A DNA stretch of 64,000 bases from contig AHHB01000018.1 in assembly GCA_000242815.2 (NCBI GenBank), forward strand, positions 1-64,000. Direction: 5' to 3'. Source of the stretch: Janthinobacterium lividum PAMC 25724 (GTDB taxonomy: Bacteria > Pseudomonadota > Gammaproteobacteria > Burkholderiales > Burkholderiaceae_D). The notes under the pieces are model-generated. The model was not told where the DNA came from. It saw only the letters and a list, made by a program, of their open reading frames with translations, and made no database searches. This document shows, piece by piece, positions 43,643-52,374 of this stretch. Position 1 is the stretch's first letter. The number at the start of each line of letters is the position of its first letter. Position numbers and translations under genes: made by a program.

Positions 43643-43744
43643 CGTAGGTCGGATTAGCGGGGTAAAGCCCCGCGTAGTCCGACAACACCACTAACGCCAA
43701 CAATGTTGTCGGATGACGGCCCCTTGGGCCTAATCCGACTTACG
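43643..43744. repeat. REP-like palindrome, GTCGGATTA type
   Basis: Outer arms CGTAGGTCGGATTA and TAATCCGACTTACG (one mismatch) enclose two smaller hairpins, GCGGGG/CCCCGC and GGCC..GGCC. The element separates the convergent lipoprotein and trmL genes, and its right arm supplies the trmL stop codon at 43740-43742. Confidence 0.8.
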
Positions 43745-44210
43745 CGCCGCCCTGGTACCCGTGCTGGCGCCAGGCTTCGTAGACCACCACTGCCACCGTA
43801 TTGGACAGGTTCAGGCTGCGGTTGTCGGGACGCATGGGCAGGCGGATGCGCTGCTCGGCAGGAAAACCGTCGCGCAGGGCGGGGTCCAGGCCTTTTGTTT
43901 CCGAGCCGAATACGAACACGTCACCCGGTAAAAACGCCACCTCGCCGAACGGGCGCGAGCCACGCGTGGTCATGGCGAACATGCGGCTCGGGTCGGGCTG
44001 GGTGTCGAGCAGGAAAGCAGCCCAGTTCTTGTGCACCTTCATCTTGGCGTAATCATGGTAATCGAGGCCGGCGCGCTTCATCTTGGCGTCGTCGAGCGGG
44101 AAGCCCAGCGGTTCGACCAAGTGCAGCTGTGCGCCCGTATTTGCGCACAAGCGGATGACGTTGCCCGTATTGGGCGGGATTTCAGGTTCTACCAACACTA
44201 CGTGAAACAC
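43740..44210 (-). CDS. trmL: tRNA (cytidine/uridine-34 2'-O)-methyltransferase TrmL
   Basis: The 156-residue SPOUT methyltransferase has PEIPPNTGNVIRLCANTG near the start, FVFGSETKGLD in the knot region and IRLPMRPDNRSLNLSNTVAVVVYEAWRQ at the end. It methylates the wobble ribose of tRNA-Leu species. The start is GTG at 44210 behind GAGGAG; a longer frame into comF is not supported. The stop codon lies within the REP-like repeat. Confidence 0.93.
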   Translation of the reverse strand: MFHVVLVEPEIPPNTGNVIRLCANTGAQLHLVEPLGFPLDDAKMKRAGLDYHDYAKMKVHKNWAAFLLDTQPDPSRMFAMTTRGSRPFGEVAFLPGDVFVFGSETKGLDPALRDGFPAEQRIRLPMRPDNRSLNLSNTVAVVVYEAWRQHGYQGGA

Positions 44211-44251
44211 GATGCTCTCCTCATGATGCTCTCTTGATATATATAAAAAAT

Positions 44252-45013
44252 CTATCGTTGCCGCAGCGGCGTGCGCGCCACGACCAGGATGCTGACCTTC
44301 GCTGCTCCCGCGCGCTTGCAGGCGGCGGCCAGCGCGTTGACGGTGTGGCCGCTGCTCATCACGTCGTCGACGATGCCCACATGGCATCCTTGCAATAACG
44401 CCACATGCTGCGGCGCGATGGCGAACGCGTGCGCCAGGTTGGCTTGCCGTTCCTGCGGCGTCACGCTGCTTTGCGCCCGGGTTTCGCGCACGCGCAGCGC
44501 CAGGCGAGGCTGCAAGTGTACGTCCAGCAGGCGCGCCAGCGGACGGGCAATTTCCAGCGCCTGGTTGTATCCCCGTTGCGCCAGTCGCGCCGGACCCAGC
44601 GGCACGGGGCACAGCAGTTGCGGTGCGTCCCAGCGTGATTGTTGCTCAATAGCAGCATGTAGCAGTTGCGCAAACAAGGGCGCCAGTGCCAGACGCGCGC
44701 CGAACTTCAGCTGCAACAGCAGCTGGTCGACCGGCGCCGCGTAATCAAACGCCGTGATCGTGGCGTCGTAGGCGGGCGTGTGGCGCAAACAACGGCCACA
44801 CAGCGTTGCCACATCAATGTCCGCCAGCCGATTGGCGCACTGACGGCAGCGCGGCCGGATCTTTCCCAAGTACTGCGCGCGACAGGGTGCGCACAGCACC
44901 TCCGGGCAGCCGATGCCGCATAGCGCGCACTGTGCCGGCAGTACTGTCGCGCCCAGCCAACGGTGCAGTGTCTGCCATGCGGCATCAAGGCGGCGCTGGG
45001 TGGCGGTCCGCAT
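44252..45013 (-). CDS. ComF family phosphoribosyltransferase-like protein
   Basis: The 253-residue protein has an N-terminal double zinc-finger region (CALCG, CAPC, CRQCAN, CGRCL) and a C-terminal PRPP-binding loop VGIVDDVMSSGHTVNA. RGYNQALEIARPLA is the usual ComF block. The family is needed for late steps of DNA uptake in competent bacteria. A type IV pilus retraction pair is also in this window, but no other competence genes are. Confidence 0.92.
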   Translation of the reverse strand: MRTATQRRLDAAWQTLHRWLGATVLPAQCALCGIGCPEVLCAPCRAQYLGKIRPRCRQCANRLADIDVATLCGRCLRHTPAYDATITAFDYAAPVDQLLLQLKFGARLALAPLFAQLLHAAIEQQSRWDAPQLLCPVPLGPARLAQRGYNQALEIARPLARLLDVHLQPRLALRVRETRAQSSVTPQERQANLAHAFAIAPQHVALLQGCHVGIVDDVMSSGHTVNALAAACKRAGAAKVSILVVARTPLRQR

Positions 45014-45070
45014 CGCGATGGCGTCGTTCCATGTACACTGCCGACATTATCTCACCTCACCGGTTTCAAC

Positions 45071-45994
45071 ATGCCAGTTCCCACCACTCCGCCCAAAATG
45101 AGTGCGCCCATCGATGCGGTGCAAGTACGCGATTTCTTTTCCCGTCCGACGCGCATCGCGCCGTCGGACTTCCTGCGCCGCGAAGTCTCAACGCGCATGC
45201 ACGAGCGCCTGGAGTTGGTGAAAATCACGCCGCAGCGTGTGCTCGATGCAGGCTGCGGCTGCGGTGCGGACCTGGCGCAGTTGCAAAAGGATTATCCCGC
45301 CGCGCAGATTATCGGTCTCGATGCAGCGCAAGCGATGGTGCAGGCGGCGCGGGCGCCAGCCTCGAAACTGGCCAGCCTGAATCACTTCCTCAGCAAGTTG
45401 CTGCCAGCCAAGGCAGGCGTGGATTTGTTGTGCGGCGACCTCGGCGACTTGCCGCTGGCGCAGGGCAGCATCGACCTCGTGTGGTCCAATCTGGCGCTGC
45501 ACTGGCATGCCCAGCCCGACCGCGTGTTTGCCGAATGGCGGCGCGCCTTGCGCCTCGATGGCTTGCTGATGTTTTCCTGTTTTGGCCCCGATACGTTGCG
45601 CGAAGTGCGCGACGCCTTTGCCGAGGCGGATTTGTTTGCGCATGCCTTGCCTTTTGTCGACATGCATGACTTTGGCGATATGTTGGTCGAGGCGGGCTTT
45701 TCCACGCCCGTGCTCGATATGGAGATCATCACTGTTACCTACGCTACGGCGGAAAAACTGCTGGCAGATGTGCGTGCCTTTGGCGGCAACCCGCTCACCA
45801 CGCGCCGGCGCGGCTTGATGGGCAAAGCGGCCTGGCAGCGCATGCTGGACGCGCTGGAAAAAACGCGCCGTCCCGACGGCAAGCTGGGCCTGAGTTTCGA
45901 GGTAATCTATGGCCACGCCTTCCGTCCCGCGCCACGCGTGACGCGCAACGGCGAGGCGATCATCCGTTTCGACCTGCCGCGCAAGCCGACATAA
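45071..45994 (+). CDS. Class I SAM-dependent methyltransferase, BioC/NDUFAF5-like
   Basis: The 307-residue protein has SAM motif I VLDAGCGCGADL and the post-motif WSNLALHWH. Such genes beside comF are often labelled malonyl-ACP methyltransferase BioC. The second half (LMFSCFGPDTLREVRDAF, then FVDMHDFGDMLVEAGF) looks closer to the NDUFAF5 family, which modifies a complex I subunit. No biotin genes are adjacent. The ATG at 45071 is used; an upstream frame lies in the divergent comF promoter region. Confidence 0.8.
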   Translation: MPVPTTPPKMSAPIDAVQVRDFFSRPTRIAPSDFLRREVSTRMHERLELVKITPQRVLDAGCGCGADLAQLQKDYPAAQIIGLDAAQAMVQAARAPASKLASLNHFLSKLLPAKAGVDLLCGDLGDLPLAQGSIDLVWSNLALHWHAQPDRVFAEWRRALRLDGLLMFSCFGPDTLREVRDAFAEADLFAHALPFVDMHDFGDMLVEAGFSTPVLDMEIITVTYATAEKLLADVRAFGGNPLTTRRRGLMGKAAWQRMLDALEKTRRPDGKLGLSFEVIYGHAFRPAPRVTRNGEAIIRFDLPRKPT

Positions 45995-46493
45995 AAAGGC
46001 AAAGAAACCGATACTTGGTCGGCCGCCGCGCTTGAATGCCACAGCAAGCGTTGCAAAGCGCGCGGCGGCCAGGAGAAGGGCGCGCACAAAGCCGTATAGT
46101 GCTTGATGGATTGAAGTTTACTTGATTATAATCGTTGACTGTTTGTCAGCTTGCTAAGTAACCCCAAGCAAATAATTTCCCGAGGATTACTCAGTAAAAA
46201 ACAAGGGCTGCATACAAAATAAAAAAAACAAAGCAAGACTTATTGGAAGTTACTGCATTAGTATAGTAACCATGTTCCGCGCGATGCTATTTCAAGGTGT
46301 GGAAAAAAACAGGGTTCCAGCATGCTTGCGCGCCGCCGTTTTTGCTGCCGCAGCCAGCATGGGATTCGCTGGTGCTTGACGCATATGGCCGTGTTCTGGC
46401 CGTGATGCTTTCATGGAGGAGCGGCAGCGGTCCAGTACGGAGAAGTCCGCAGCCGTTTAAAATATCATTATTTTTTGGGTGGTTGGGGAAAAC
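45995..46493. other. Long leader region upstream of coxB
   Basis: The 499 bases include a strong GGCCGCCG/CGGCGGCC stem (46021-46028 with 46063-46070) enclosing CGCTTG/CAAGCG, then an AT-rich stretch with a good promoter at 46103-46132 and a weaker TTATTG-16-TATAGT at 46240-46267. A 35-codon frame at 46272-46379 encodes a signal-like peptide of doubtful reality. The coxB leader would be about 350 bases if the first promoter is used. Confidence 0.45.
46103..46132 (+). promoter_or_regulatory. Candidate promoter of the cytochrome oxidase operon
   Basis: TTGATG (46103-46108) and a perfect TATAAT (46127-46132) are separated by 18 bases in the region upstream of coxB. Confidence 0.5.
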
Positions 46494-47702
46494 ATGACAC
46501 ATGCAAAGCGACTTCAATCGTTGCTGCTCGGGCTGTCTTTGACAGCGTTTGGCATCGGGCGATGGGCCACGGCGGCACCTGCTGCGGGCACCTATCCCGG
46601 CACCGGCGGTCCCGTGCCGTTTGAAATGAATCTGCAACCACCGGCGACGCAGATCGCCCATGAAATCTACGATTTGCACACCTGGATGATGATCATTTGC
46701 CTGGTGATCTTCGTGGCGGTGTTCGGCGTCATGTTTTATTCCATCTTCAAGCACCGCAAGTCCCTGGGCCACAAGCCGGCCACCTTCCACGAAAGCACTA
46801 CCGTCGAGATCGCCTGGACCGTCGTGCCTTTCCTGATCGTCATCGGCATGGCCCTGCCTGCCACGCGCACCGTGGTGGGCATGAAGGATACCTCGAACGC
46901 CGATATCACGATCAAGGCTACCGGCATGCAGTGGAAATGGGGCTATGACTACTTGAAAGGCGAGGGCGAAGGTATTTCCTTCCTGTCCAACCTGGCCACG
47001 CCGCGCGCGCAAGTGGGCGCGCCAGGCCAGCCGGCGACGGAAAAGCGGGGCGAAAACTACCTGATCGAAGTCGACAACGAAGTCGTCGTGCCGGTCAACA
47101 AGAAGATCCGCATGGTGCTGACGGCCAACGACGTCATCCACGCCTGGTCCGTGCCCGCCTTTGGCGTGAAGCAGGATGCCATTCCCGGCTTCGTGCGCGA
47201 TACCTGGTTCAAGGCCGACCATATTGGCACCTTCCGCGGCAATTGCGCCGAGCTGTGCGGCAAGGAACACGCCTTCATGCCCATCGTCGTCAAGGTCGTA
47301 TCCAACGATGACTACAAGGCCTGGGTCGCGGTAAAACAAAAGGAAATGGCGGCGCTGGCTGATGATCCAAGCAAGGTGTGGACCATCGACGAATTGAAGG
47401 TCAAGGGCGAGAAAGTGTATGCGGCCAACTGCGTGGTCTGCCACCAGGCGACAGGCAAGGGCGTGCCCGGTGCCTTTGCGCCGCTCGACGGCTCGGCCTT
47501 GGTGAACGGTCCGAAAGCGGAACAGATCCATGTCTTGCTGAACGGGCAAAAGAGCGGCAAGTACCCCGCTGAAATGCCAGCCTGGAAACAGCTGTCCGAC
47601 ACGGAAATTGCGGCAGTGATCACTTACACGCGCAATTCCTGGTCGAACAAGGCCGCAGAGAACATCGTTCAACCAGCCGAAGTCGCGGCTGCACGCAAGT
47701 AA
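46494..47702 (+). CDS. coxB: Cytochrome c oxidase subunit II with fused cytochrome c domain
   Basis: The 402-residue protein has a signal peptide, two membrane helices, the cupredoxin domain with the CuA site in [13 protein letters not shown] (C251, C255, H259, M262) and a C-terminal cytochrome c domain with CVVCH (313-317) and a downstream Met ligand in AEMPAW. It accepts electrons from cytochrome c in the periplasm. The fused heme domain is of the caa3 type. The ATG at 46494 follows GGGGAA. Confidence 0.95.
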   Translation: MTHAKRLQSLLLGLSLTAFGIGRWATAAPAAGTYPGTGGPVPFEMNLQPPATQIAHEIYDLHTWMMIICLVIFVAVFGVMFYSIFKHRKSLGHKPATFHESTTVEIAWTVVPFLIVIGMALPATRTVVGMKDTSNADITIKATGMQWKWGYDYLKGEGEGISFLSNLATPRAQVGAPGQPATEKRGENYLIEVDNEVVVPVNKKIRMVLTANDVIHAWSVPAFGVKQDAIPGFVRDTWFKADHIGTFRGNCAELCGKEHAFMPIVVKVVSNDDYKAWVAVKQKEMAALADDPSKVWTIDELKVKGEKVYAANCVVCHQATGKGVPGAFAPLDGSALVNGPKAEQIHVLLNGQKSGKYPAEMPAWKQLSDTEIAAVITYTRNSWSNKAAENIVQPAEVAAARK

Positions 47703-47715
47703 TGAGGAGCCGTAC

Positions 47716-49308
47716 ATGAGCACGAGCACTAGCACCTTGGACCACGCCGGTCACGACCATCACCACGACCACCCCACTGGCTACCGCCGCTGGCTGTTTG
47801 CCACCAACCACAAGGATATCGGTACCTTGTACCTGTGGTTCTCGTTCATCATGCTGCTATCGGGCGGCGTGCTGGCCTTGATGATACGTACGGAACTGTT
47901 TCAACCAGGCTTGCAATTCTTTCACCCTGAATTTTTCAACCAGTTGACCACCATGCACGGCTTGGTAATGGTGTTTGGCGCCATCATGCCGGCCTTCGTG
48001 GGCTATGCCAACTGGATGATCCCGCTGCAAGTGGGGGCCTCCGACATGGCCTTTGCGCGCATGAACAATTTCTCCTTCTGGCTGCTGCCGCCGGCTGCGC
48101 TGCTGTTGGCCACGTCCTTCCTCGTGCCGGGCGGCGCCACGGCTGCCGGCTGGACCCTGTATGCGCCGCTGTCGACGCAGATGGGCCCTGGCATGGACAT
48201 GGCGATTTTTGCCATGCATCTGATGGGCGCTTCATCCATCATGGGTTCGATCAACATCATCGTCACCATCCTCAACATGCGCGCTCCCGGCATGACCCTG
48301 ATGAAAATGCCGATGTTCTGCTGGACCTGGCTCATTACCGCGTATCTCTTGATCGCCGTGATGCCCGTGCTGGCTGGCGCCATCACCATGACGCTGACGG
48401 ACCGCCATTTTGGCACTTCCTTCTTTAACGCTGCAGGTGGCGGCGACCCCATCATGTACCAGCATATCTTCTGGTTCTTTGGCCATCCCGAGGTCTACAT
48501 CATGATCTTGCCGGCCTTCGGCATCGTCTCGCAGATCTTGCCCGCGTTCGCCCGCAAGCCCCTGTTCGGCTATGCCTCGATGGTGTATGCCACGGCGTCG
48601 ATCGCGATTTTGTCCTTCATCGTCTGGGCGCACCACATGTTTACCACCGGCATGCCGGTGACCAGCCAGCTGTTCTTCATGTACGCGACCATGCTGATCG
48701 CCGTGCCGACGGGCGTGAAAGTATTCAACTGGATCGCCACCATGTGGAAGGGTTCCATGACGTTCGAGACGCCGATGTTGTTCTCGGTCGGCTTCATCTT
48801 CGTGTTTACCATGGGCGGCTTCACGGGCCTGATCCTGGCCGTGACGCCGATCGATATCCAGCTGCAAGATACCTATTACGTGGTGGCGCACTTCCACTAT
48901 GTACTGGTGGCCGGTTCGCTGTTTGCCCTGTTTGCCGGCTTCTACTACTGGTCGCCGAAATGGACCGGCCACATGTACAACGAAACGCGCGGCAAGATCC
49001 ACTTCTGGCTGTCGCTGATCACCTTCAACGTGACCTTCTTCCCGATGCACTTCCTGGGCCTGGCCGGCATGCCGCGTCGCTACGCCGACTATCCGGCGCA
49101 GTTCACGGACTTCAATATGATCGCCTCGATCGGCGGCTTCGGTTTTGGCCTGATGCAGGTGTACTTCCTGTTCTTCGTGGTCTTGCCGACCATACGCGGC
49201 GGCAAGGCGGCGTCAGCAAAGCCATGGGAAGGCGCGGAAGGCCTGGAATGGACTGTGCCAAGCCCGGCGCCGTTCCACACGTTTGAAACGCCGCCTACCG
49301 TCAAGTAG
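47716..49308 (+). CDS. ctaD: Cytochrome c oxidase subunit I
   Basis: The 530-residue heme-copper oxidase core has twelve helices. The low-spin heme His is in MHGLVMVFG, the CuB-Tyr crosslink region is [14 protein letters not shown], the CuB histidines are in AHHMFTTG, and the last heme ligands are in [10 protein letters not shown]. The D-channel asparagines are in ARMNNFSFW, so this is an A-type aa3 enzyme. A short His-rich N-terminus (HDHHHDH) precedes helix 1. GAGGAG lies before the ATG. Confidence 0.97.
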   Translation: MSTSTSTLDHAGHDHHHDHPTGYRRWLFATNHKDIGTLYLWFSFIMLLSGGVLALMIRTELFQPGLQFFHPEFFNQLTTMHGLVMVFGAIMPAFVGYANWMIPLQVGASDMAFARMNNFSFWLLPPAALLLATSFLVPGGATAAGWTLYAPLSTQMGPGMDMAIFAMHLMGASSIMGSINIIVTILNMRAPGMTLMKMPMFCWTWLITAYLLIAVMPVLAGAITMTLTDRHFGTSFFNAAGGGDPIMYQHIFWFFGHPEVYIMILPAFGIVSQILPAFARKPLFGYASMVYATASIAILSFIVWAHHMFTTGMPVTSQLFFMYATMLIAVPTGVKVFNWIATMWKGSMTFETPMLFSVGFIFVFTMGGFTGLILAVTPIDIQLQDTYYVVAHFHYVLVAGSLFALFAGFYYWSPKWTGHMYNETRGKIHFWLSLITFNVTFFPMHFLGLAGMPRRYADYPAQFTDFNMIASIGGFGFGLMQVYFLFFVVLPTIRGGKAASAKPWEGAEGLEWTVPSPAPFHTFETPPTVK

Positions 49309-49334
49309 TCATTGTTAATTGATGCCAGTGTCAC

Positions 49335-49360
49335 GGGCCGGCGCTGCTGCCGGCCCCTTT
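49335..49360 (+). terminator. Hairpin after ctaD, possible partial terminator
   Basis: An 8-bp GGGCCGGC/GCCGGCCC stem with a 6-base loop is followed only by CTTT. It could reduce read-through into the assembly genes or stabilise the ctaD 3' end. Confidence 0.4.
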
Positions 49361-49376
49361 GAATAGAGTGTCTGCC

Positions 49377-49493
49377 ATGACCGAAGTGAAAACTGAGCGC
49401 AAGAAACCGAACAACCTGCGTACGGGCTTGATACTGGGGGCCCTGGCGGCCCTCTTCTTCGTGTCCGTATTCGTCAAGCGCATGTGGCTCTGA
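49377..49493 (+). CDS. Cytochrome oxidase small assembly protein
   Basis: A 38-codon frame, MTEVKTERKKPNNLRTGL then one membrane helix and RMWL, lies between ctaD and ctaG. Its TGA is one base from the ctaG GTG, so the two are coupled. A short single-helix protein at this position is usual in betaproteobacterial oxidase loci and is called a small assembly protein. The exact role is not known to me. Confidence 0.8.
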   Translation: MTEVKTERKKPNNLRTGLILGALAALFFVSVFVKRMWL

Positions 49494-49494
49494 C

Positions 49495-50067
49495 GTGACG
49501 ACGCCCCTGCAACAGGAAACACGCGGCCTGAACCGCAAGATGCTGGGCAAGCTGATCGTCATTGCCATCCTGATGTTTGGTTTTGGCTATGCCTTGATTC
49601 CCGTCTACAAGCAGATTTGCGAAGTGATGGGCATCAATGTGCTGACGCAAAAAGATGGCACCGTCGCCTACGATAACAATACGCAGGTCGATACGACGCG
49701 CAGCATCACCGTCGAGTTCGACGGCAATGCGCAGGGGCCATGGCGCTTCCGCCCGACGGTGTCGAGCATGCAGGTGCACCCGGGCGAACTGGTGACGGTC
49801 ATGTATGAAGTGGTCAATACACAAAACCGCGTGGTCAACGCGCAAGCCATTCCCAGTTACGCGCCGCAGAGCGCCACGCCGCATTTCAAGAAGGTCGAGT
49901 GCTTCTGCTTCCAGCAGCAGACCTTGAAACCGCACGAAGCGCGGCAAATGCCGGTGGTGTTCTTCCTCGATCCAGCACTGCCGAAAGAGGTGAAAACCAT
50001 CACCCTGTCTTACACGTTTTTCGAGATTGCCGGTCTGAGCCAGGCTCAAACGCCGGCAGTCCAATAG
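49495..50067 (+). CDS. ctaG: Cytochrome c oxidase assembly protein CtaG (Cox11)
   Basis: The 190-residue protein has one N-terminal helix (KLIVIAILMFGFGYALIPVY) and a periplasmic immunoglobulin-like domain with the copper-binding CFCF motif in VECFCFQQQTL. It delivers copper to the CuB site of subunit I. The start is GTG at 49495. It lies in the coxB-ctaD-ctaG-coxC operon. Confidence 0.95.
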   Translation: MTTPLQQETRGLNRKMLGKLIVIAILMFGFGYALIPVYKQICEVMGINVLTQKDGTVAYDNNTQVDTTRSITVEFDGNAQGPWRFRPTVSSMQVHPGELVTVMYEVVNTQNRVVNAQAIPSYAPQSATPHFKKVECFCFQQQTLKPHEARQMPVVFFLDPALPKEVKTITLSYTFFEIAGLSQAQTPAVQ

Positions 50068-50076
50068 GAGAGTGGC

Positions 50077-50280
50077 ATGGGTGAACCCAAGCAGCGTGAA
50101 AAAGCCTCGTTCCTGTATTCGCTGCGGGCCGTGGTGTGGTCATTTACGGGGCTGCGCCGCAAGAGCGATTTCGACACGGATTCGGCCAAGCTTAATCCTG
50201 TGCATATCGTCATCGCCGGCTTCCTGGCGGTGGCTTGCCTGATCGGCATATTGATTTCAATTGTTCAATTCGTCGTTTGA
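50077..50280 (+). CDS. DUF2970 family small membrane protein
   Basis: The 67-residue protein has a basic N-terminus with SLRAVVWSFTGLRRKSDF and a single C-terminal membrane helix. This is the DUF2970 pattern, normally found between ctaG and coxC. Function is unknown but association with oxidase assembly is likely. AGGAG precedes the ATG. Confidence 0.88.
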   Translation: MGEPKQREKASFLYSLRAVVWSFTGLRRKSDFDTDSAKLNPVHIVIAGFLAVACLIGILISIVQFVV

Positions 50281-50323
50281 TAAATTATAAAAAAACCACC
50301 GTAAAGTTTTTGAGGAGATGATG

Positions 50324-51184
50324 ATGAGTTCCAACCACGCCGCCGTACCTTATTACTTCGTGCCCGGCCCATCGCGCTGGCCCATGCTGGGCGGTGCCAG
50401 CCTGCTGCTGGCCATGATAGGCGCCTCGGCCTGGGTCAACGACGTCGCCTGGGGCCCGTACGTGAATTACGTGGGCATCGCCGGCATCCTGCTGGTGCTG
50501 TACTTCTGGTTTGGCGACGCCATCAGCGAATCGGAACAGGGCTTGTACAGCGAGCGCATCGACCATTCCTTCCGCTGGAGCATGAGCTGGTTCATCTTTT
50601 CTGAAGTCATGTTCTTCGCCGCCTTCTTCGGCGCCCTGTTCTATGCCCGCAGCATTTCCATGCCGTGGCTGGCCGATCTTGACCACAAGGTGATCTGGCC
50701 CGATTTTGCCGCCCAGTGGGGCAGTACGGGCCCGGCCGGCACGGTGCAGGAATTTACCACCATGACGCCGTTCTGGATTCCCACCATCAATACGGCCCTG
50801 CTGCTGACCTCGGGTGTCACCCTGACCATCTCGCACCACGCGCTGCGCGCCGGCCACCGCGCCATGACGGCCCTGTTCCTGTTCGCCACCATCGTGCTCG
50901 GTGCCATCTTCATGGGCTTCCAGGTCTATGAATACATGCATGCTTACAGCGAACTGAATTTGAAACTGACGTCCGGCATCTACGGCGCCACCTTCTTCAT
51001 GCTGACGGGCTTCCATGGCTTCCACGTGACCCTGGGCGCCATCATGTTGTCCGTCATCCTGTACCGCGTGCTGAAGGGGCATTTCACGCCCGATCAGCAC
51101 TTCGGTTTCGAAGGCGCCGCCTGGTATTGGCACTTTGTCGACGTCGTCTGGCTGGGCCTGTACGTAGTCGTGTATTGGTTATAA
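50324..51184 (+). CDS. coxC: Cytochrome c oxidase subunit III
   Basis: The 286-residue protein has seven helices with typical blocks WFGDAISESEQGLYS, SEVMFFAAFFGALFYAR, and the C-terminal WYWHFVDVVWLGLYVVVYW. Three ATG codons occur in a row (50318, 50321, 50324); GAGGAG ends at 50317, so the third has the best spacing and is chosen. A strong terminator follows 47 bases after the stop. Confidence 0.95.
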   Translation: MSSNHAAVPYYFVPGPSRWPMLGGASLLLAMIGASAWVNDVAWGPYVNYVGIAGILLVLYFWFGDAISESEQGLYSERIDHSFRWSMSWFIFSEVMFFAAFFGALFYARSISMPWLADLDHKVIWPDFAAQWGSTGPAGTVQEFTTMTPFWIPTINTALLLTSGVTLTISHHALRAGHRAMTALFLFATIVLGAIFMGFQVYEYMHAYSELNLKLTSGIYGATFFMLTGFHGFHVTLGAIMLSVILYRVLKGHFTPDQHFGFEGAAWYWHFVDVVWLGLYVVVYWL

Positions 51185-51230
51185 TGGCTGGGCCGGGCGC
51201 GCGCCGTTGAAGGGTGCGCCTGCAGCATGA

Positions 51231-51268
51231 AAAAAGCCGTACCGGGAGATCCTGGGTACGGCTTTTTT
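51231..51268. terminator. Bidirectional terminator between coxC and the twin-helix gene
   Basis: AGCCGTACC (51235-51243) pairs with GGTACGGCT (51255-51263); A residues precede and six T residues follow, so it can work in both directions. Confidence 0.88.
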
Positions 51269-51311
51269 CTTAGTTTAAGAATTTTGCTAACCAAGCAACG
51301 TCGTTAGCACC

Positions 51312-51376
51312 GGGGTCAGTCCCTGCGGGATCGGAATCCGCCCCATTGAGGCGCATTCCCCCGCGGGTCTGACCCC
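51312..51376 (-). repeat. GGGGTC structured repeat, copy B
   Basis: Arms GGGGTCAG (51312-51319) and CTGACCCC (51369-51376) enclose a GGAATccGCC/GGCGcATTCC stem with a CCATTGA loop. Read on the minus strand it aligns base for base with copy A at 16956, with paired substitutions in both stems. The conserved flank (GGTTAGCAAAATT on the minus strand) lies at 51280-51292. Confidence 0.75.
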
Positions 51377-51381
51377 AGCAT

Positions 51382-51582
51382 TTAATGTATTCCCGTCGGC
51401 TGAATGTAGCCCAGCTTGTGCGCCAGCAGTATCAGCAAAAACATGGTGATCGACAAGCCCACGCGCAGCGCCAGCGCATGCACGGTGCGATTGCTCTTGC
51501 CCTTGTCGCGCATGAGGAAGAACAGGGCCGAGCCCAGGCTGCCCAGAATCAGGATGAAGGCGATGGCAACGAGGATTTTCAT
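51382..51582 (-). CDS. Twin transmembrane protein (DUF2909)
   Basis: The 66-residue protein starts MKILVAIAFILILGSLGSALFFLMRD and has a second helix (GLSITMFLLILLAHKLGY). Two short helices joined by a basic loop are typical of DUF2909, usually found beside SURF1 in this locus. A longer frame extends upstream but overlaps the SURF1 start and is rejected. Function unknown. Confidence 0.87.
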   Translation of the reverse strand: MKILVAIAFILILGSLGSALFFLMRDKGKSNRTVHALALRVGLSITMFLLILLAHKLGYIQPTGIH

Positions 51583-51618
51583 GTATGGTAACGCCAGGCT
51601 TGAGGAGGTTTTATTGTA

Positions 51619-52374
51619 ATGCGTATCGGCTTCCATTTTAGGGTGATTCCATTTGTTGTAATGCTGCTACTGGTGGCGCTGGGTATTTCTCTGGCGCAAT
51701 GGCAGCAGCGCCGTGGCGACGAGAAAATCGCCCGCGCCGCCCGGCTTGCGGCAGGCAATCTGGCCGCCCCCCTGGCATTGACGTCCGCCCCCCTGCTGGC
51801 GGCCGATGCGCAAGCTATCGAGTACCGCCGCGTCACCGTCACGGGCCGCTTCGTGCCTGCCTGGACGGTGTACCTGGACAACCGCCCCTACAAGGGGCAG
51901 GCCGGTTTTCACGTGCTCACGCCATTCCAGATCGACGGTTCGCAGATGCACGTGCTGGTGGCGCAGGGCTGGTTGCCGCGCAACAATGCCGAGCGCACGC
52001 GCATTCCCAACTTCACCACGCCCACGGGCACGCTGACGTTACATGGCATTGCGCGTCTGAACGCGGGCCATGTGATGGAACTGGGCAAGTCACCGGCCCT
52101 GGCGCCGCACGCCATCGTGCAAAATGCCGATATCGGCCAGCTGGCCCAGGCCAGTGCTCTGGCCCTGCAGCCCTTACTCTTCGAGCAAACGGTGGACCCA
52201 GTTGCTCGTGCCACAGCCATCGTGGCCAGCGCGCTTCCCGTGCGCGACTGGCCAGCGCCCGACCTGGGCGCCGACAAGCACCGCGGCTACGCATTCCAGT
52301 GGTATGCACTGGCACTGATGGCTTTTCTATTTTTTGTCTTTACAGGATTTCGACGTGCAAACAAACAAGCGTGA
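51619..52374 (+). CDS. SURF1 family cytochrome oxidase assembly protein
   Basis: The 251-residue protein has an N-terminal and a C-terminal membrane helix flanking a periplasmic domain, with LAQWQQRRGDEK, YRRVTVTGRF, LDNRPYKGQAGFHVLTPF and GYAFQWYALALMAF as SURF1 markers. It helps insert heme A into subunit I. GAGGAGG lies ten bases before the ATG. Its 3' end overlaps the next gene by 20 bases. Confidence 0.93.
   Translation: MRIGFHFRVIPFVVMLLLVALGISLAQWQQRRGDEKIARAARLAAGNLAAPLALTSAPLLAADAQAIEYRRVTVTGRFVPAWTVYLDNRPYKGQAGFHVLTPFQIDGSQMHVLVAQGWLPRNNAERTRIPNFTTPTGTLTLHGIARLNAGHVMELGKSPALAPHAIVQNADIGQLAQASALALQPLLFEQTVDPVARATAIVASALPVRDWPAPDLGADKHRGYAFQWYALALMAFLFFVFTGFRRANKQA

Noticed and set aside
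46297-46497. 66-codon plus-strand frame before coxB
   Set aside because: No ribosome-binding site and no family resemblance; it overlaps the coxB start in another frame.
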